Counted from the stretch's first letter, positions 44,836 to 56,560 are shown. The stretch: 64,000 nucleotides of DNA from Aphrocallistes beatrix (GCA_963281255.1 OY725491.1:4514857-4578856); one strand, 5' to 3'. Notes: generated from the sequence alone by a model not told the origin. Program-made: numbers and translations.

Positions 44836-45370
44836 TCACGCTACAGTGTATATTGCTTAGAATAACAACAACCAAAAGTGTAAATATATAAAGCACATAT
44901 GTACCACCATGTATGCTAAGGTTGAATCCGAATTCTACCACAGCACTCCTCCTTCTGAATTGTCAGCTCTTGTCATTGACACTTCGTGTCTTCAAGTTCC
45001 GTCAAGAAATGGGCTCGCCGAAAAGTTCCATAATCTGCTTTGGCGTTCGTGGCGATCTTCTGACCGTTCTTCCGATTAATGTTCCTTCAAAAAATTTGCG
45101 TCCCCTTCTCCCTCCACGCCTGGTATCATTACTTCACTTGGCCTGCATTCTACTTCCTCTAGTGTCCAGGTAGTTCATTTGGAATTCGTAATGAGTGAAG
45201 AGCAGTTTGCACCTATTCAAATGTACCTATCTTTTCTTTCCCACTGACAAGGTCCCTCAACAATACGTTGGTCCCTCTCCCCTTTGTTACCAAATAAGAT
45301 CCAATGAGCCGTTCCAGGACTCCTAACTCAGGAATACCTGGTCACCTACGGTCCTACATAATCTGCAATA
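44836..45370. other. Possible outer remnant of the gypsy-type element
   Basis: GC-richer stretch with open frames on both strands (44913-45173). On the minus strand some phrases could be a decayed integrase C-terminus, but identity is too weak to assert. Confidence 0.25.
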
Positions 45371-45723
45371 CCGTATTGCTTCGAATAAGCGCCCGGGCGC
45401 TTATTTCGTGCACCCTTTAGACCCGGCGCTTATTCAAGCCCCGGCGCTTATTTTTTTCATTCGCTATTTTGACCCGGCGCTCTTTTTTTGTTTACTACAT
45501 TGACTGGCACTTTTATTTTTGCCACAACTGAGAATGTTAGTTCTATTAAAAAAGGATAATGTAATGTTTCAAAAAGCACTTCTATCTATGCCACTACTGA
45601 GAATACTAGTTTGATATGATTTTCAGAGAACTAAAATGCCCCGGCGTTCGACGCTTTTTCGAGCCCCGGCGCTTATTTATTTCGCTCACCCTTTAGACCC
45701 GGCGCTTATTCAGGGAAATACGG
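45371..45723. mobile_element. MITE with AATAAGCGCC repeats, copy 2
   Basis: Ends CCGTATTGCTTCGAATAAGC and CGCTTATTCAGGGAAATACGG, TA on both sides. It is inverted relative to the copy at 19609. Confidence 0.85.
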
Positions 45724-45795
45724 TATCCTTATTACCTTTGTCGGCTTCCGTATCACTATTTCCCTAGCGTCCATATAATTTTGAGCAGCCACTTC

Positions 45796-46493
45796 CTATA
45801 CCTCCTCTGGTATCTCGTTAAGTTCCTCTAAACACTCACTTTCGCTAGCATTTCCGATTGATGGTATATTCTTAAGTGAGCATCGATTGGATTCCTCAAA
45901 CTGTCGCCGTACATCATTTCGCGAGGTGATATCTTCGTAGAGGTGTACACCATCTAATTGCATATGCGAATCCGACTTTCGCTCAGCAAATACGGTCAAT
46001 CCGTTTTAAAGATCTCCTTTTTCAAGCGACATCGCATAACTTGCTCCACGGTTCCAATAGAGCTCGGTCAACCCGTCCCCTCGGGGAGGTAACGTGTCGA
46101 AAGTCTTTTTTCTATCTCTAATTTGACGCAAGTCGATTTATTGTCTCTCCACCAACATTTCGCCCCCCTGGTCCGATATCAATAAATTCGCAACACCATC
46201 CCGTGAATCCAACCTGAGACAAAAGCAGATTCAATAACCTCTGCTGTCTGATTTTGCAATGAAGCAAGCTCATATGCCGCGTAAACATGTCAACTACTGG
46301 AAGTAGCAATGGTGATCGTCTCTCCAATGTAAGGTTGCCACATCCACAGCGACTGCGATCTAGGATTTAACTCCTGGAGCCCATACGGTTGCAAAGTCTG
46401 TTTTGTGGCCTTATTCGCCTTCGACTGGTTACAAATTTGACAAGAATTGCAGAAATGTTGTTTCATGTGGAGCCATAGCCAAAATACTCCCAC
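45796..46493 (-). pseudogene. Decayed Ty3/gypsy-type integrase
   Basis: In order on the minus strand and in three frames: a zinc-binding end (FCNSCQICNQSKA), VVDMFTRH (first catalytic Asp region), LQNQTAEVIESAFVSGW, LLISDQGGEML (second Asp), a PPRGDGLTE phrase standing where YHPQGDGxxER is usual, and MTVFAERKSD near the C-terminus. At least three frameshifts separate them. No reverse transcriptase or LTR is visible, so this is an old fragment. Confidence 0.7.
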
Positions 46494-46600
46494 ATGCCGA
46501 AAATCATCTTTCTGCGGCTTGCAGTTTCTTCAATCAATTCGTTACAGATAGATAGATATATGCAAATACATACCTATACACACACAAAAATTGAGTTTAT
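46468..46600 (-). mobile_element. Helitron family A fragment
   Basis: Contains GGAGCCATAGCCAAAATACT and CAATCAATTCGTTACAGATA of the family A 5' half; both ends are missing. Confidence 0.65.
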
Positions 46601-46615
46601 ACTAAATGTAGAAAC

Positions 46616-47646
46616 CATAGACTCCTTAAATAGAAGGACTAGTATCTGGCAATCTCGGGTCCTGGAACTTGGGTCCATTGTGTATTATTGATATCCCGTA
46701 ATCCGCTCAAGTTAGACATGGGAGATGTATTATTGTTGAATAGGAAGTCGTATTTTTAGAGTACATTGGTCATGATGGCCTACCTCAACTATGTGTGGAA
46801 TGTGAGTTATGTGGTTTTTCACACCTGTTTTTCACAGATTTAAGATACATTTTGGCAATTTTCTGACCTGTTTTAAGCACATTTTAAAGCGTTATTAATG
46901 TATGATTTTCGAAGATAATCAAGGTAGGAACGGGTTAATTCGAAATATTTGGACACTTCAAATATGTATACCATTTGAGCCGATATCTTGAAAACCGTTA
47001 CAGTTAGACAGTCAAATTTGACTATATTTGATAGATAATAGGTTACTTTCTATTAGCTCCTAATACATTTTATAACATTAAATCTTAAGGTTTTCGAGAT
47101 ATGGTGCAATATATTTTATGAATCATATTTGTTAAATTGCACCATATCTCGAAAACCTTGAGATTTAATGTTATAAAATGTATTAGGAGCTAATAGAAAG
47201 TAACCTATTATCTATCAAATATAGTCAAATTTGACTGTCTAACTGTAACGGTTTTCAAGATATCGGCTCAAATGGTATACATACGTTTCCATAGCAACGC
47301 TGGAATGTAGCAACATTCCATTTGAAGCGTCCAAATATTTCGAATTAACTCGTTCCTACCTTGATTATCTTCGAAAATCACACATTAATAACGCTTTAAA
47401 ATGTGCTTAAAACAGGTCAGAAAATTGCCAAAATGTATCTTAAATCTGTGAAAAACCACATAACTCACATTCCACACATAGTTGAGGTAGGCCATCATGA
47501 CCAATGGACTCTAAAAATACGACTTCCTATTCAACAATAATACATCTCCCATGTCTAACTTGAGCGGATTACGGGATATCAATAATACACAATGGACCCA
47601 AGTTCCAGGACCCGAGATGTTAGTCCTTCTATTTAAGGAGTCTATG
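46616..47646. mobile_element. 1031-bp near-perfect palindrome with 8-bp TSD
   Basis: Ends CATAGACTCC and GGAGTCTATG, flanked by perfect GTAGAAAC duplications at 46608-46615 and 47647-47654. The arms of about 500 bp are almost identical inverse copies up to a short centre near 47125; the main difference is a 10-bp insertion near the left end. No coding sequence. The 8-bp duplication suggests mobilisation by a hAT-class transposase (inference). Confidence 0.88.
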
Positions 47647-47725
47647 GTAGAAACAATGAAGGTATTATAGTTAATTAAATAGGAAATACGTTATAAGCAT
47701 GGAAATATGACTTTAGAATGTAAAA

Positions 47726-48860
47726 TTATGTGCAATCCCTTTTAAATATGGTATGGTATCTCGATTTTGATAATTTGTGACTAAATTGAATAGTCTCCCA
47801 TTTCGCATATTTTGCTTCTTGCAGGGATTGTTCCCGTTGCAAATAATTCATTAATTTAGGGAAACTTGGGTGATGAATAGAAATGCCAGACTGGAATGAA
47901 TTATGCCATCCCTCAACTGAATTGTTTGTCCTCGCCTTCTTATTCAAAACGCGTTCATGCATATTCCAAAACCTCATAGGAAATGGAGGAACCCTTTTGG
48001 TTTGATCAGGTAACCTTCTGCCGAAATAATCCGCTAATTCTACTGCTGATTTCGGAAATTCACCCATGAGTATTGTGAAACAATCACATACTTCATTTTC
48101 TGGGACAAATGCGAGACTGGGAAGCATTATCATATAAATCGCAAACCCTGGATCTTCCATATATTGTGTTGTTAATCCCAATGATTGCATGTGCCTAAAG
48201 ATGTTTGGGAGAAGTGGAAGAAACATCCAGAGATAACAGCGAGGAACTGTTCTTTCAATGCGTTGTTTGCTGCTTTTTCGAAATCTACTATAACATACAA
48301 TGGATTTAATTCCGGTTGTAATTCTAACAACTTTCTGAACATCCTGTTGTAAGTAATCTCGTCTTTGTGTCACCAATGCATAAATACAAGAGTATACCCA
48401 TCTTTTTCGGCGTGAATGGTATAAATTTGGTAGAACTGTTGAGGTGCTACTTTGAATGTTTCCATCTGCATACCAAAACTGAGATGAAGAATTGGAACCA
48501 TTTTAGGTGTGCCAAACATAAGTATCCTGTTGTCATCTCCAAAACCTGAGTCAAACAGTAAAAATGATTCACCCTTTGAAGTTACAGTCAGGGTCGCTCA
48601 TTATGAACCCGCTAAATACGAACATTCGTTTATTATGAACTAACCTCCTGGTCCCAATTTCATCTTTAGATAGGATTTGTATTGAATCAAGTTTGCTTAA
48701 TATGAAGTATCTCTATTATGAACAGATTTTTTGGTCCCTTGGTGGTTCACAATAAGCGACCCTGACTGTACTTTGTACCTTTCGAGAATTTGTAAATCAG
48801 ATGCATATGATGGATTATCTAAACCTTCAAGAAATTTTTACGGTTTCGAATTGTTCGTTT
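47726..48860 (-). pseudogene. MULE transposase, frameshifted and split by a MITE
   Basis: On the minus strand: YASDLQILERYKV (48771 side), then across the MITE TSKGESFLLFDSGFGDDNRI, then METFKVAPQQFYQIY, VIVDFEKAANNAL and SGCFFHFSQ. An in-frame TGA follows FMHW near 48370. Near 48190 the frame shifts, continuing as LGLTTQYMEDPGFAIYM, NMHERVLNKKARTNNS and VEGWHNSFQSGI. These are successive motifs of Mutator-like (FLYWCH-associated) transposases. The first catalytic Asp (ADGTFK in active copies) reads MQMETFK, so it is lost. Removing the 184-bp MITE and one TA restores the frame exactly. Confidence 0.85.
48585..48768. mobile_element. 184-bp TA-flanked MITE, copy 1
   Basis: Ends CAGTCAGGGTCGCTCATTAT and GCGACCCTGACTG, TA at 48583-4 and 48769-70. 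Internal GAACxxxTAATATGAA phrases. A pogo-like MITE by its TA target and CAG ends. Confidence 0.92.
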
Positions 48861-48904
48861 AATTGATTCAGTTTTCGGCAATTGTACAAGAGATGAAGTC
48901 CACA

Positions 48905-49157
48905 TCGTTGATACAACTATCATCAAAAAATAATGACACATCACTCTGTTATGACGTCATCATTACGCATCAAAATTTAAAAAAATGATAAATTTGGTGA
49001 TTTTTCGTGCGATATAGATTATAACAGTAGGACAGACGTATTTAAGGATGTTATTTCCCTTATAATTAATCATTGTGACTCCAAGCGCCCGCAGGGCGCC
49101 TCCGGCGGACACAAAGTGTCCGCCAGCCGCACAGCGCAAGCAAGCGAAGCGCGGTTG
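48905..49157 (+). mobile_element. Helitron family A, 3' half
   Basis: Family A sequence from the TACAACTATCATCAAAAAAT block to the 3' end (GCGCGGTTG). The 5' part is missing. Confidence 0.75.
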
Positions 49158-50810
49158 TATTATATAAAATATGATAAATGAGATAGATAAGCAAGCTATT
49201 TATAGTTATTACTTATTAAGATAAATTGTTCTTTCGCACTTGATAGCGTTAAAAATAATTAGAAATATAATTCATGCGACGAACATTCCGGGCGACGAAA
49301 CTTCCGTTTACCGGTCCCGAGGTGCCCCGGTTTTCGGAAGTGGACTGTAGTTACATTCCTCACATACCACGATAAACCAATAAAACGAACACAAGGTTAG
49401 CTAGGTGAGTAGTGCGACAAAAAGATAAAAAACTAAATCCAACCTGTCAAAATAATCCATATCTTTTGGATAGAAAACTTGACGAATATCTCAACAGAAA
49501 TAACTTGTCTTGACTGCCCAAAATGTCAAGAATACCTCGCATGAATACATCCACTGTCCGTGATACTCATTCAGATAGTACATTAATATGTTTGCCTCTC
49601 TATCTGTGAGCAGACTTTTGACTTTCGGAGGCAATGAAATATTCTGACACTAGGGATTTTTAGCCTAAATTACTAGATTGTAATTCTGAGATATACTTAA
49701 TTTATTCGAACAGGAATATACAAGGAATGTGCTTGCGGCATTCCTGCTTTAAACATTGTGGCAGGAAAAATCAAAATTTGAAATCCATACTAAATGTCGC
49801 TGTGAGATCAAATAGGAGCCTGGGACTTTGTCTCAGGAAGTTGACAACTTTTACTTCATAATATGCCCAGATTCTTCTAAGTTTTCCAACAAATGACAAG
49901 ACAATGGAATATTTTTCACAAAGTTTAGTCAATTCAATATCAGTTCAGGTAGTCTATAAAGCCATAAAGGGGGGATATATGCCCCCTAGGATTTACATCC
50001 ATACCCTTATCTATGCTCAATCAGCTGTTTATTAGCGGTTGCCTGTTGTTTCTGATGCATTAACTGTATTCCATAGCCTCGAATGAATTTCTTCGCTTCC
50101 TAAGAGTTAAGCGATTTGGTTGCCGAGGAAAGATTTTAATTAGGACGTTGCCGAATGCGATGCCATTTGGTAGAACTGGTTTGTGAGGTGATTGAGAGCG
50201 GTATTTTTCTCCAAGCATACATGATGTGATTTTAGAATGGAAATAGCATCTCTATGAGAAATGTTGGTGAAATATCTCCATTTCCTCTAATGAGATCATC
50301 AGGAAGAAGAGAAACACATTCAGCTGCTGTTGGAGTTCAACTCCGCGAAAAATAAACCTAGAAAAAATAACAATACAGTAGAAAACGTTTAATTCTCACT
50401 ATTCTTTCACAAGTCTTAAAGTAGAAAAAGCCGATGGATCAGTATAGATTTGGATTTTTTTACACCAAAAATATTTTGAAATTGTAAGAAAATAAAGAAA
50501 TTAAGAAAAAACCGGTTTCAACTGTAACCAAAAAGGTACAATTATAACCAGAGGCGCGGCACACGGGGCTTCTATTGACCCCTTCTACTGACCCTTCCAC
50601 TGACCGCAAGAATGTTTGCAAATCGAAATAGTAGAGTCGGAAGGAGTCATCATGCACCCAGAAGATACCACTTTGCTCTGTTTTTTTCATACCGATTAGT
50701 ATGTCTTATAAGAAAATATTGATGTTCCTAAGACGAAATATTGTCCCATGGGGTCATTGTAGGTAATCGTCCTACGGGGTTCGCCAAAAATCGCCGGGTT
50801 TTGAATAAAA
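49158..50810. other. Intergenic region with minor repeat fragments
   Basis: 49285-49345 is a GC-rich patch (CGAAACTTCCG, GAGGTGCCCCGG). 50460-50522 ends AACCGGTTTCAACTG followed by TA, matching one end of the pogo-type element at 29287. No gene supported. Confidence 0.4.
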
Positions 50811-51353
50811 CAAGCGCGCTTCGCTTGCTTGCGTTGCGCGGCTGGCGGACACTTTGTGTCCACCAGAGGCTCCCTTCGGTCGCTTGGGGGTACTTTGGTT
50901 AAATATAAGGGAGATAGCATCTCTAAATATGTCTGTCCTACTGTGATAATCGATATCACTCGAAAAATCACCAAATTTGTCAATTTTTAAATTTTTGATG
51001 CGTAATGATGACGTCATAACAAAGTGACGAGTAATCATTTTTTGATAATAGTTGCATCATATGTGAGGTATGTTAGTATACATATTCAATTAAAATTTTA
51101 GCGTTCTATCTCCTATAATGGCTGAGTTATGCTCGAATAACTCTGTTGCTTAACTTTTAAAAATGTGACAATGGCGTCATAATTCCATGATGAGCCGACA
51201 TTTTGCTCTGAGCTCAGAACTTACTGGAGTCATAGCCAAAAGACTCCTACATGCCAAAAATCAGCTTTCTGCGCCTGGCAGTTTCTTCAATCAATTCGTT
51301 ACAGATATATATATACACACACATTAATCGAATTTTAATACTAGTAGTAAGGA
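50811..51353 (-). mobile_element. Helitron family A, full length (543 bp)
   Basis: On the minus strand it begins TCCTTACTACTAGTATTAAA (a variant of the usual 5' end) after host A and ends in the hairpin 3' end CTTG before host T. No coding capacity. Confidence 0.85.
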
Positions 51354-52479
51354 TTAACCATAGCATTCTAATACACTAAGGCAATGGCGCAGACCTTTTT
51401 TTCTGGACCATGGATTGGTTAAACGAGCTAAGTGAATTTATCACTAATTATCAATTTAACATTTATTCGCTTTCTATTTGTCCACCACACTTAGTAAAGT
51501 CATATCATTGAGCCCAAAAGGTTAAGTACTTAATAAATGAGCGATTATAATCATAATATTAATTACAAACAAACAAATACATTCGAAATAGATTCATAGC
51601 ACAGCACGGCAAGACTAACAAATAGACACTAAGTAGGAATAATAATTATTGAAATGGTGAATTACATGAATTAAAATTAGTAAACTGAAGGATGTTATGA
51701 AGAGAAGATAATATTCTAAGATTAAGGAAGATCAAAACGTTGTTATTCCGTTAGACATCACTTCTCTTTCTTCATCCTTTATCCGGTCCTGCCACACCAT
51801 TCCTACGAAAGAGAAGAATTATTATACTTCACAACAACACAATTCTCTCACACATATCAATCCATTTGTCATCAACTATGATTAAAATTAATACATACTA
51901 GTAATTTAGTTCGAGTTGAACCGGGATAAAACTGTTTTCGAAGAACTTGAGAGTTAGCAATTTGATGAAAGTTTTATGGATAATACAAGTAGTAACGCAG
52001 TCGATAACAGCAATATATGGATACATAAGTGACCCCTGTCTAATAAATCTACGATAATTTTTTGAGATGCCTTATCAGTTGTTAAATAGGTTAGATTTTT
52101 TGTATAAGAGAAAACTGCACACCCAGCCACGTTATTTAGGTACTCAATTTGTGAATTATTAAATACATTTCATTAAAATCCCTGCAAACTATTCAAATAT
52201 TCTTCAAGAGCTATGACTACTGTTAATAGTAAAGTTGTTTCAGCTCTAAAAAGACCTTCAGTGGGGATGCGGGCAGGCGTTATAACATGACCAGTATCTC
52301 ATTATTTTATAATATAATCAAGGCTGATAATTTGATATATAATTGGCTACAAACATTTAATTCACGCATTGAAGTCTCAATAACCATCACTATATTTTGA
52401 AATGCTGGTATATCGACTCGATCTCTAGCAATAAATCATTGTACCTGAAATATAATGGGATACTGATCTCAAATGACAA

Positions 52480-53530
52480 TATATGCGGTAGCTGAATATT
52501 GATGCGGGCGAGGAGATGAAACACGGTCCTAATTAAAAGTCCAATACTAGGATTATTGGATTGTTGTTTAATCGAAAAAAAAATTAAGATGATTGGATAA
52601 TTCAAGTCGACGTTCACTATCCAAAATTTAACAATAAGAAATATTATACAGTCAGGGTCGCTTATTGTGAACCACCAGGGGACCAACAAATCTGTTCATA
52701 ATAGAGATACTTCATATTAAGCGAACTTGATTCAATACAAATCCTATCTAAAAGATGAAATTGGGACCAGGAGGTTAGTTCATAATAAACGAATGTTTAT
52801 ATTAAGCGGGTTCATAATAAGCGACTATGACTGTAGTTTGAACTAAATATCTGACAATATAAGCCGAAATGATGTTTTATTCAGTTTTAATGGATCATTT
52901 TGTATTCGAACCTGTTAGTAAATATAGGTTTCTGAAATAATTATCCTAATTAAAAAAAAAAATAGTTATTGGATACATGAGCTATCCAGGCGTTTCGTAG
53001 GTCGAGCGTCGAGGTCGCTAAGCTAAGAAAGAATATCTGAAAATGAACTAACTAAGAACTTATCTACCTTTTTTTCGTTGTCAGTTATGCTCTTAGTAGA
53101 GTAGGCAGATTCCATCAGCAATCGTTCAGTGTAGTCCAAAGATAGTCTCTTAGGCTTGGAATTCCATTCAGAAAGATAGGAAGGATAGTCGGGGAATATA
53201 CTGGGTACTGAAGTTTCTTTAGAGCTATTATATCCTGGAAACTGTAACAGTACGAAGCCCGTCATTGTAGGCAATGGTTCTCTCGATGTCATCTGGTTTG
53301 AAATAATGTATACATACCTAAACGGTGTGTAGAAGTGTAAATGTGACAATCAGTTAATACGTATAAGTTATCACATAAATGACAGAAACTTACTCACATT
53401 AGCGTGTTTACTTCTTAGTCTTTCCGTGGGCGTGGAATTACCCTAAACGATTCTTTGGGAAATGAAAAGCAGAGGGATACTCTGCTCCACTATTATATTT
53501 GGACTTGCAGCCTGGAGCAACACAGGACAT
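52480..53530 (-). pseudogene. THAP-domain protein, frameshifted
   Basis: From ATG 53530 the reading is MSCVAPGCKSKYNS...FHFPKNRLG (first Cys pair and FPK of the C2CH THAP finger). A shift at the GGG near 53443 gives RLRSKHAN up to a strong GTGAGTAAG donor at 53397. After the acceptor CCGTTTAG (53312) comes VCIHYFKPDDIE (second Cys and His). A further one-base shift near 53225 gives the VPSIFPDYPSYL end typical of invertebrate THAP proteins, then a Ser/Lys-rich linker to EKK/GTAGAT near 53070. A possible last exon begins at 52535. The conserved Trp of the finger is not visible. THAP fingers bind DNA. Three breaks suggest decay. Confidence 0.65.
52649..52833. mobile_element. 185-bp TA-flanked MITE, copy 2
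   Basis: Ends CAGTCAGGGTCGCTTATTG and AATAAGCGACTATGACTG with TA on both sides; same family as 48585-48768 in opposite orientation. Confidence 0.9.
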
Positions 53531-53956
53531 ATCGTTCCGGAAGAGTAATACAGATTGATGCTTATGTGGAGTGTTTCAGATCAACTTTGAGTCGTGTATA
53601 GGAAAATACAGTGATTTGTAAAACTTCACAACAAGGTAGCAAATAAATATATAATTCATGTGGTTGATTTTAAAACAAAACAACTAAGTAGTATGTTAAT
53701 ATATAAGCAATATGGTTGCTTAAAATAAGTTTAACCACAAATTCTCTATAGTGCCATCCTCGAAACCAATTTGAAGAAAATCGATGCAGAATTAATGAAA
53801 AGGATCATTATATAATATACGAAGTTATATACCAGCATAACCTAACCATTTTCAGAAAAATTCTTTTAGCTCGTTTAACCAATCCATGGTCCAGAAAAAA
53901 AGGTCTGCGCCATTGCCTTAGTGTATTAGAATGCTATGGATTAACCAATCCTTACT

Positions 53957-54485
53957 ATTAAAACTCGATTAATGTTTATATATATACAAGCGCGCTTCGT
54001 TTGCTTGCGCTGTGCGGCTGGCGGACACTTTGTGTCCGCCGGAGGCGCCCTTTGGGCGCCTGTGGTCACCATTGATTAATTATTTTGGAGATAACATCTC
54101 TAAATACGCCTTCCATTGTGCTATAATCGATAACGCACGAAAATCATTAAAATTATAAATTTTAAAAAGTTTGATGAGTAATGATTACGTCATAACAAAG
54201 TGATGAGTCATCATTCTTTGATGATAGTTGCATTATATGTGAGGTATGTTAGTCTAAAGATTCTATTAAAATTTCAGCCTTCTATCTCCTATAATGGTTG
54301 GGTTATGCTCGAATAACTGTATTGCTTAACTTTTAAAAATGTGACAATAACGTCATAATTCCATGATGAGTCGACATTTTGCTCTGAGCTCAGAACTTAC
54401 TGGAGCCATAGCCAAAAGACTCCCACATGCCAAAAATCAGCTTTCTGTGACCTGCAGTTTCTTCAATCAATTCGTTACAGATATA
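53957..54485 (-). mobile_element. Helitron family A ends and body
   Basis: 53957-53985 is a solo plus-strand 5' end of family A. From 53987 a minus-strand copy (3' end first) runs to 54483, where a MITE inserted at TA cuts it. Confidence 0.75.
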
Positions 54486-54697
54486 CAGTCGAACCTGCTA
54501 TAACGGCCACTCTGTATAACGGTCACCTGTCTATAGCGGTCACCATTGAACAGTCCCGTCCGAAATTCCATAATATTTACCCTGTGTATAGCGGTCACCT
54601 GCTCAACGCGGCCAGCGGCCACCCATTTGCAGTCCCTTACTGACCCAAAAACTGTGTATAACGGCCATCATCTGTCTATAATGGTCACTACCTGTCT
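54486..54697. mobile_element. MITE with CAGTCGAACC end, running into the gap
   Basis: Begins CAGTCGAACCTGCTATAACG after TA and continues with GGTCACC/GGCCA repeats until the N run. Inverse of 13095-13347. Confidence 0.65.
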
Positions 54698-54897
54698 NNN
54701 NNNNNNNNNNNNNNNNNNNNNNNNNNNNNNNNNNNNNNNNNNNNNNNNNNNNNNNNNNNNNNNNNNNNNNNNNNNNNNNNNNNNNNNNNNNNNNNNNNNN
54801 NNNNNNNNNNNNNNNNNNNNNNNNNNNNNNNNNNNNNNNNNNNNNNNNNNNNNNNNNNNNNNNNNNNNNNNNNNNNNNNNNNNNNNNNNNNNNNNNN
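54698..54897. other. Assembly gap (200 N)
   Basis: Exactly 200 unknown bases, a placeholder length. It falls between a minus-strand and a plus-strand Helitron A copy, a place where assemblers commonly fail. The open frames across it are meaningless. Confidence 1.
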
Positions 54898-55197
54898 GGA
54901 GATAGAAGGCTGTAATTTTAATAGAATCTGTATACTAACACGCCTCACATATGATGCAACTATCATCAAAAAAATGATAACTCATCACTTTTTGATGACG
55001 TCATCGTTACTCATCAAAATTTTTAAAATTGACAAATTTGGTGATTTTTCGAGTGATATCGATTTTAAAACATGGACATATTTAGAGATTTTATCTCCCT
55101 TATAATTAACCAATGTCACCTCCAGGCGACCGAAGGGAGCCTCAGGCGGACACAAAGTATCCGCCAGCCGCGCAGCGCAAGCAAGCGAAGCGCGCTT
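54898..55197 (+). mobile_element. Helitron family A, 3' half
   Basis: Family A sequence in plus orientation from the gap to the hairpin 3' end (CGCGCTTC here instead of CTTG). Confidence 0.75.
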
Positions 55198-55589
55198 CTT
55201 TATATGATTTCAAATCAACTTTTTATTTTATATCCGTACTCAGCTTCAATTTCTAGTCTTTTGATGGGCATAATGACTATATTTAGGGAAATTTGTTTTG
55301 GAATTCTCTAGCAACGGGGGGAAATTATAGAAAATAAGGGAGTAATTAGAAATTAGTCTGTAGGAAGGTGATTTCTCATGCACTAAGTTATATACGTATA
55401 TATTTCTAACTAACTTGATATTATATTTCAAAATGCAAAATTAGCAATCATCGGTGGTTAATTATGTCAAAAAACGGAGAATTTATAGTGGTGAAGTGAT
55501 GGAACAGAAGCATCGTCCTCACATAACCTGCATTTTACATGCATCTAGAATTCATCATGGCTCATTCACACCAGTTCGTAAAGTAAAGG
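55198..55589. other. Spacer
   Basis: AT-rich, no feature recognised. Confidence 0.4.
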
Positions 55590-55867
55590 CGGGGCTGGAT
55601 TCGGTTAACCGGCTAACCGCAGTCAATCTCGTTAGCCGATCTGCTTTATTTTATAAATACTTACACTGATTACATTATTTTTCGACGGAGATTCATGAAC
55701 ATACAGATTCATGAATATACGGAGATTCATGAATATACATTATTTTTCGACGGAGATTCATGAATATAAAAAATTGATAATACAGTATAATTCCTATTTT
55801 CTAATCATCTTTACTATTAAAACTCGATTAATGTGTATGTGTGTATCCTTACTATTAAAACTCGATT

Positions 55868-55903
<36 letters not shown>

Positions 55904-56560
55904 TAACGAATTGATTGAAGAAACTGCCGGGCGCAGAAGGCTGATTTTTGTCATGTGGGAGTCTTTTGGCTATGGCTCCAGTAAGTTCTGAGCTCAGACG
56001 AAAATGTCGACTCATCATGGAATTATGACGTCATTGTCACATTTTTAAAAGTTAAGCAACAGAGTTATTCGAGCATAACTCAGTCATTATAGGAGATAGA
56101 AGGCTGAAACTTTAATAGAATATGTATACTAACATACCTCACATATGATACAACTATTATCAAAAAATGATGACTCATCACTTTGTTATGACGTCATTAT
56201 TACGCATCAAAAATTTTAAAATTGATAAATTTGGTGATTTTTCGAGTGATATCGATCATCACAGTAGGACAGACATATTTAGAGATGCTATTTCCATTAT
56301 AATTAACCAATGTGACCCCAGGCGACTGAATGGAGCCTCCGGCGGACACAAAGTGTCCGCCAGCCGCGCAGCGCAAGCAAGCAAGCGAAGCGCGCTTGTA
56401 TAATATATTTCGAGACCGCTGAAAATATAAAATTTTATAACAGGTTAAAGATTAGTCCAAAAATCCATATTTACTAATGAATTTTGACATCGGTTAACCA
56501 GTTAACCACCCTGGAGGAAACCAAAATAACCGAGCCCTAAAATCGGCTAACCAACCCCTG
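55590..56560. mobile_element. hAT-like MITE with a Helitron nested in it
   Basis: Ends CGGGGCTGGATTCGGTTAAC and GGCTAACCAACCCCTG with GTAAAGG on both sides. It is the same family as 5441-5800 (both have GGTTAACC blocks). The Helitron at 55846 divides it. Inside, GGAGATTCATGAATATAC is repeated three times (55685-55765). Confidence 0.75.
55846..56398 (+). mobile_element. Helitron family A, full length (553 bp)
   Basis: Begins TCCTTACTATTAAAACTCG after A and ends AGCGCGCTTG before T, the Helitron insertion rule. A second, partial 5' end (TCTTTACTATTAAAACTCG) lies directly upstream at 55808. Conserved hairpins GCGGACAC/GTGTCCGC lie near the 3' end. Confidence 0.9.

Larger units (their letters stand above)
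51354..53957. mobile_element. Inverted-repeat-flanked unit containing a THAP pseudogene
   Basis: 51354-51432 (with the Helitron end outside it) is the reverse complement of 53868-53957; the shared phrase is GGCAATGGCGCAGACC. The arms of about 100 bp enclose 2.4 kb. THAP domains occur in P-type and Kolobok-type transposases, so this may be a decayed DNA transposon, but no catalytic domain was found. An inverted duplication of the locus is the alternative. Confidence 0.5.

Noticed and set aside
50460..50690. 76-codon minus ORF as a gene
   Set aside because: It crosses the end of a pogo-type MITE fragment and has no domain or splice support.
54546..54969. ORFs spanning the N run
   Set aside because: Most of their length is unknown sequence.
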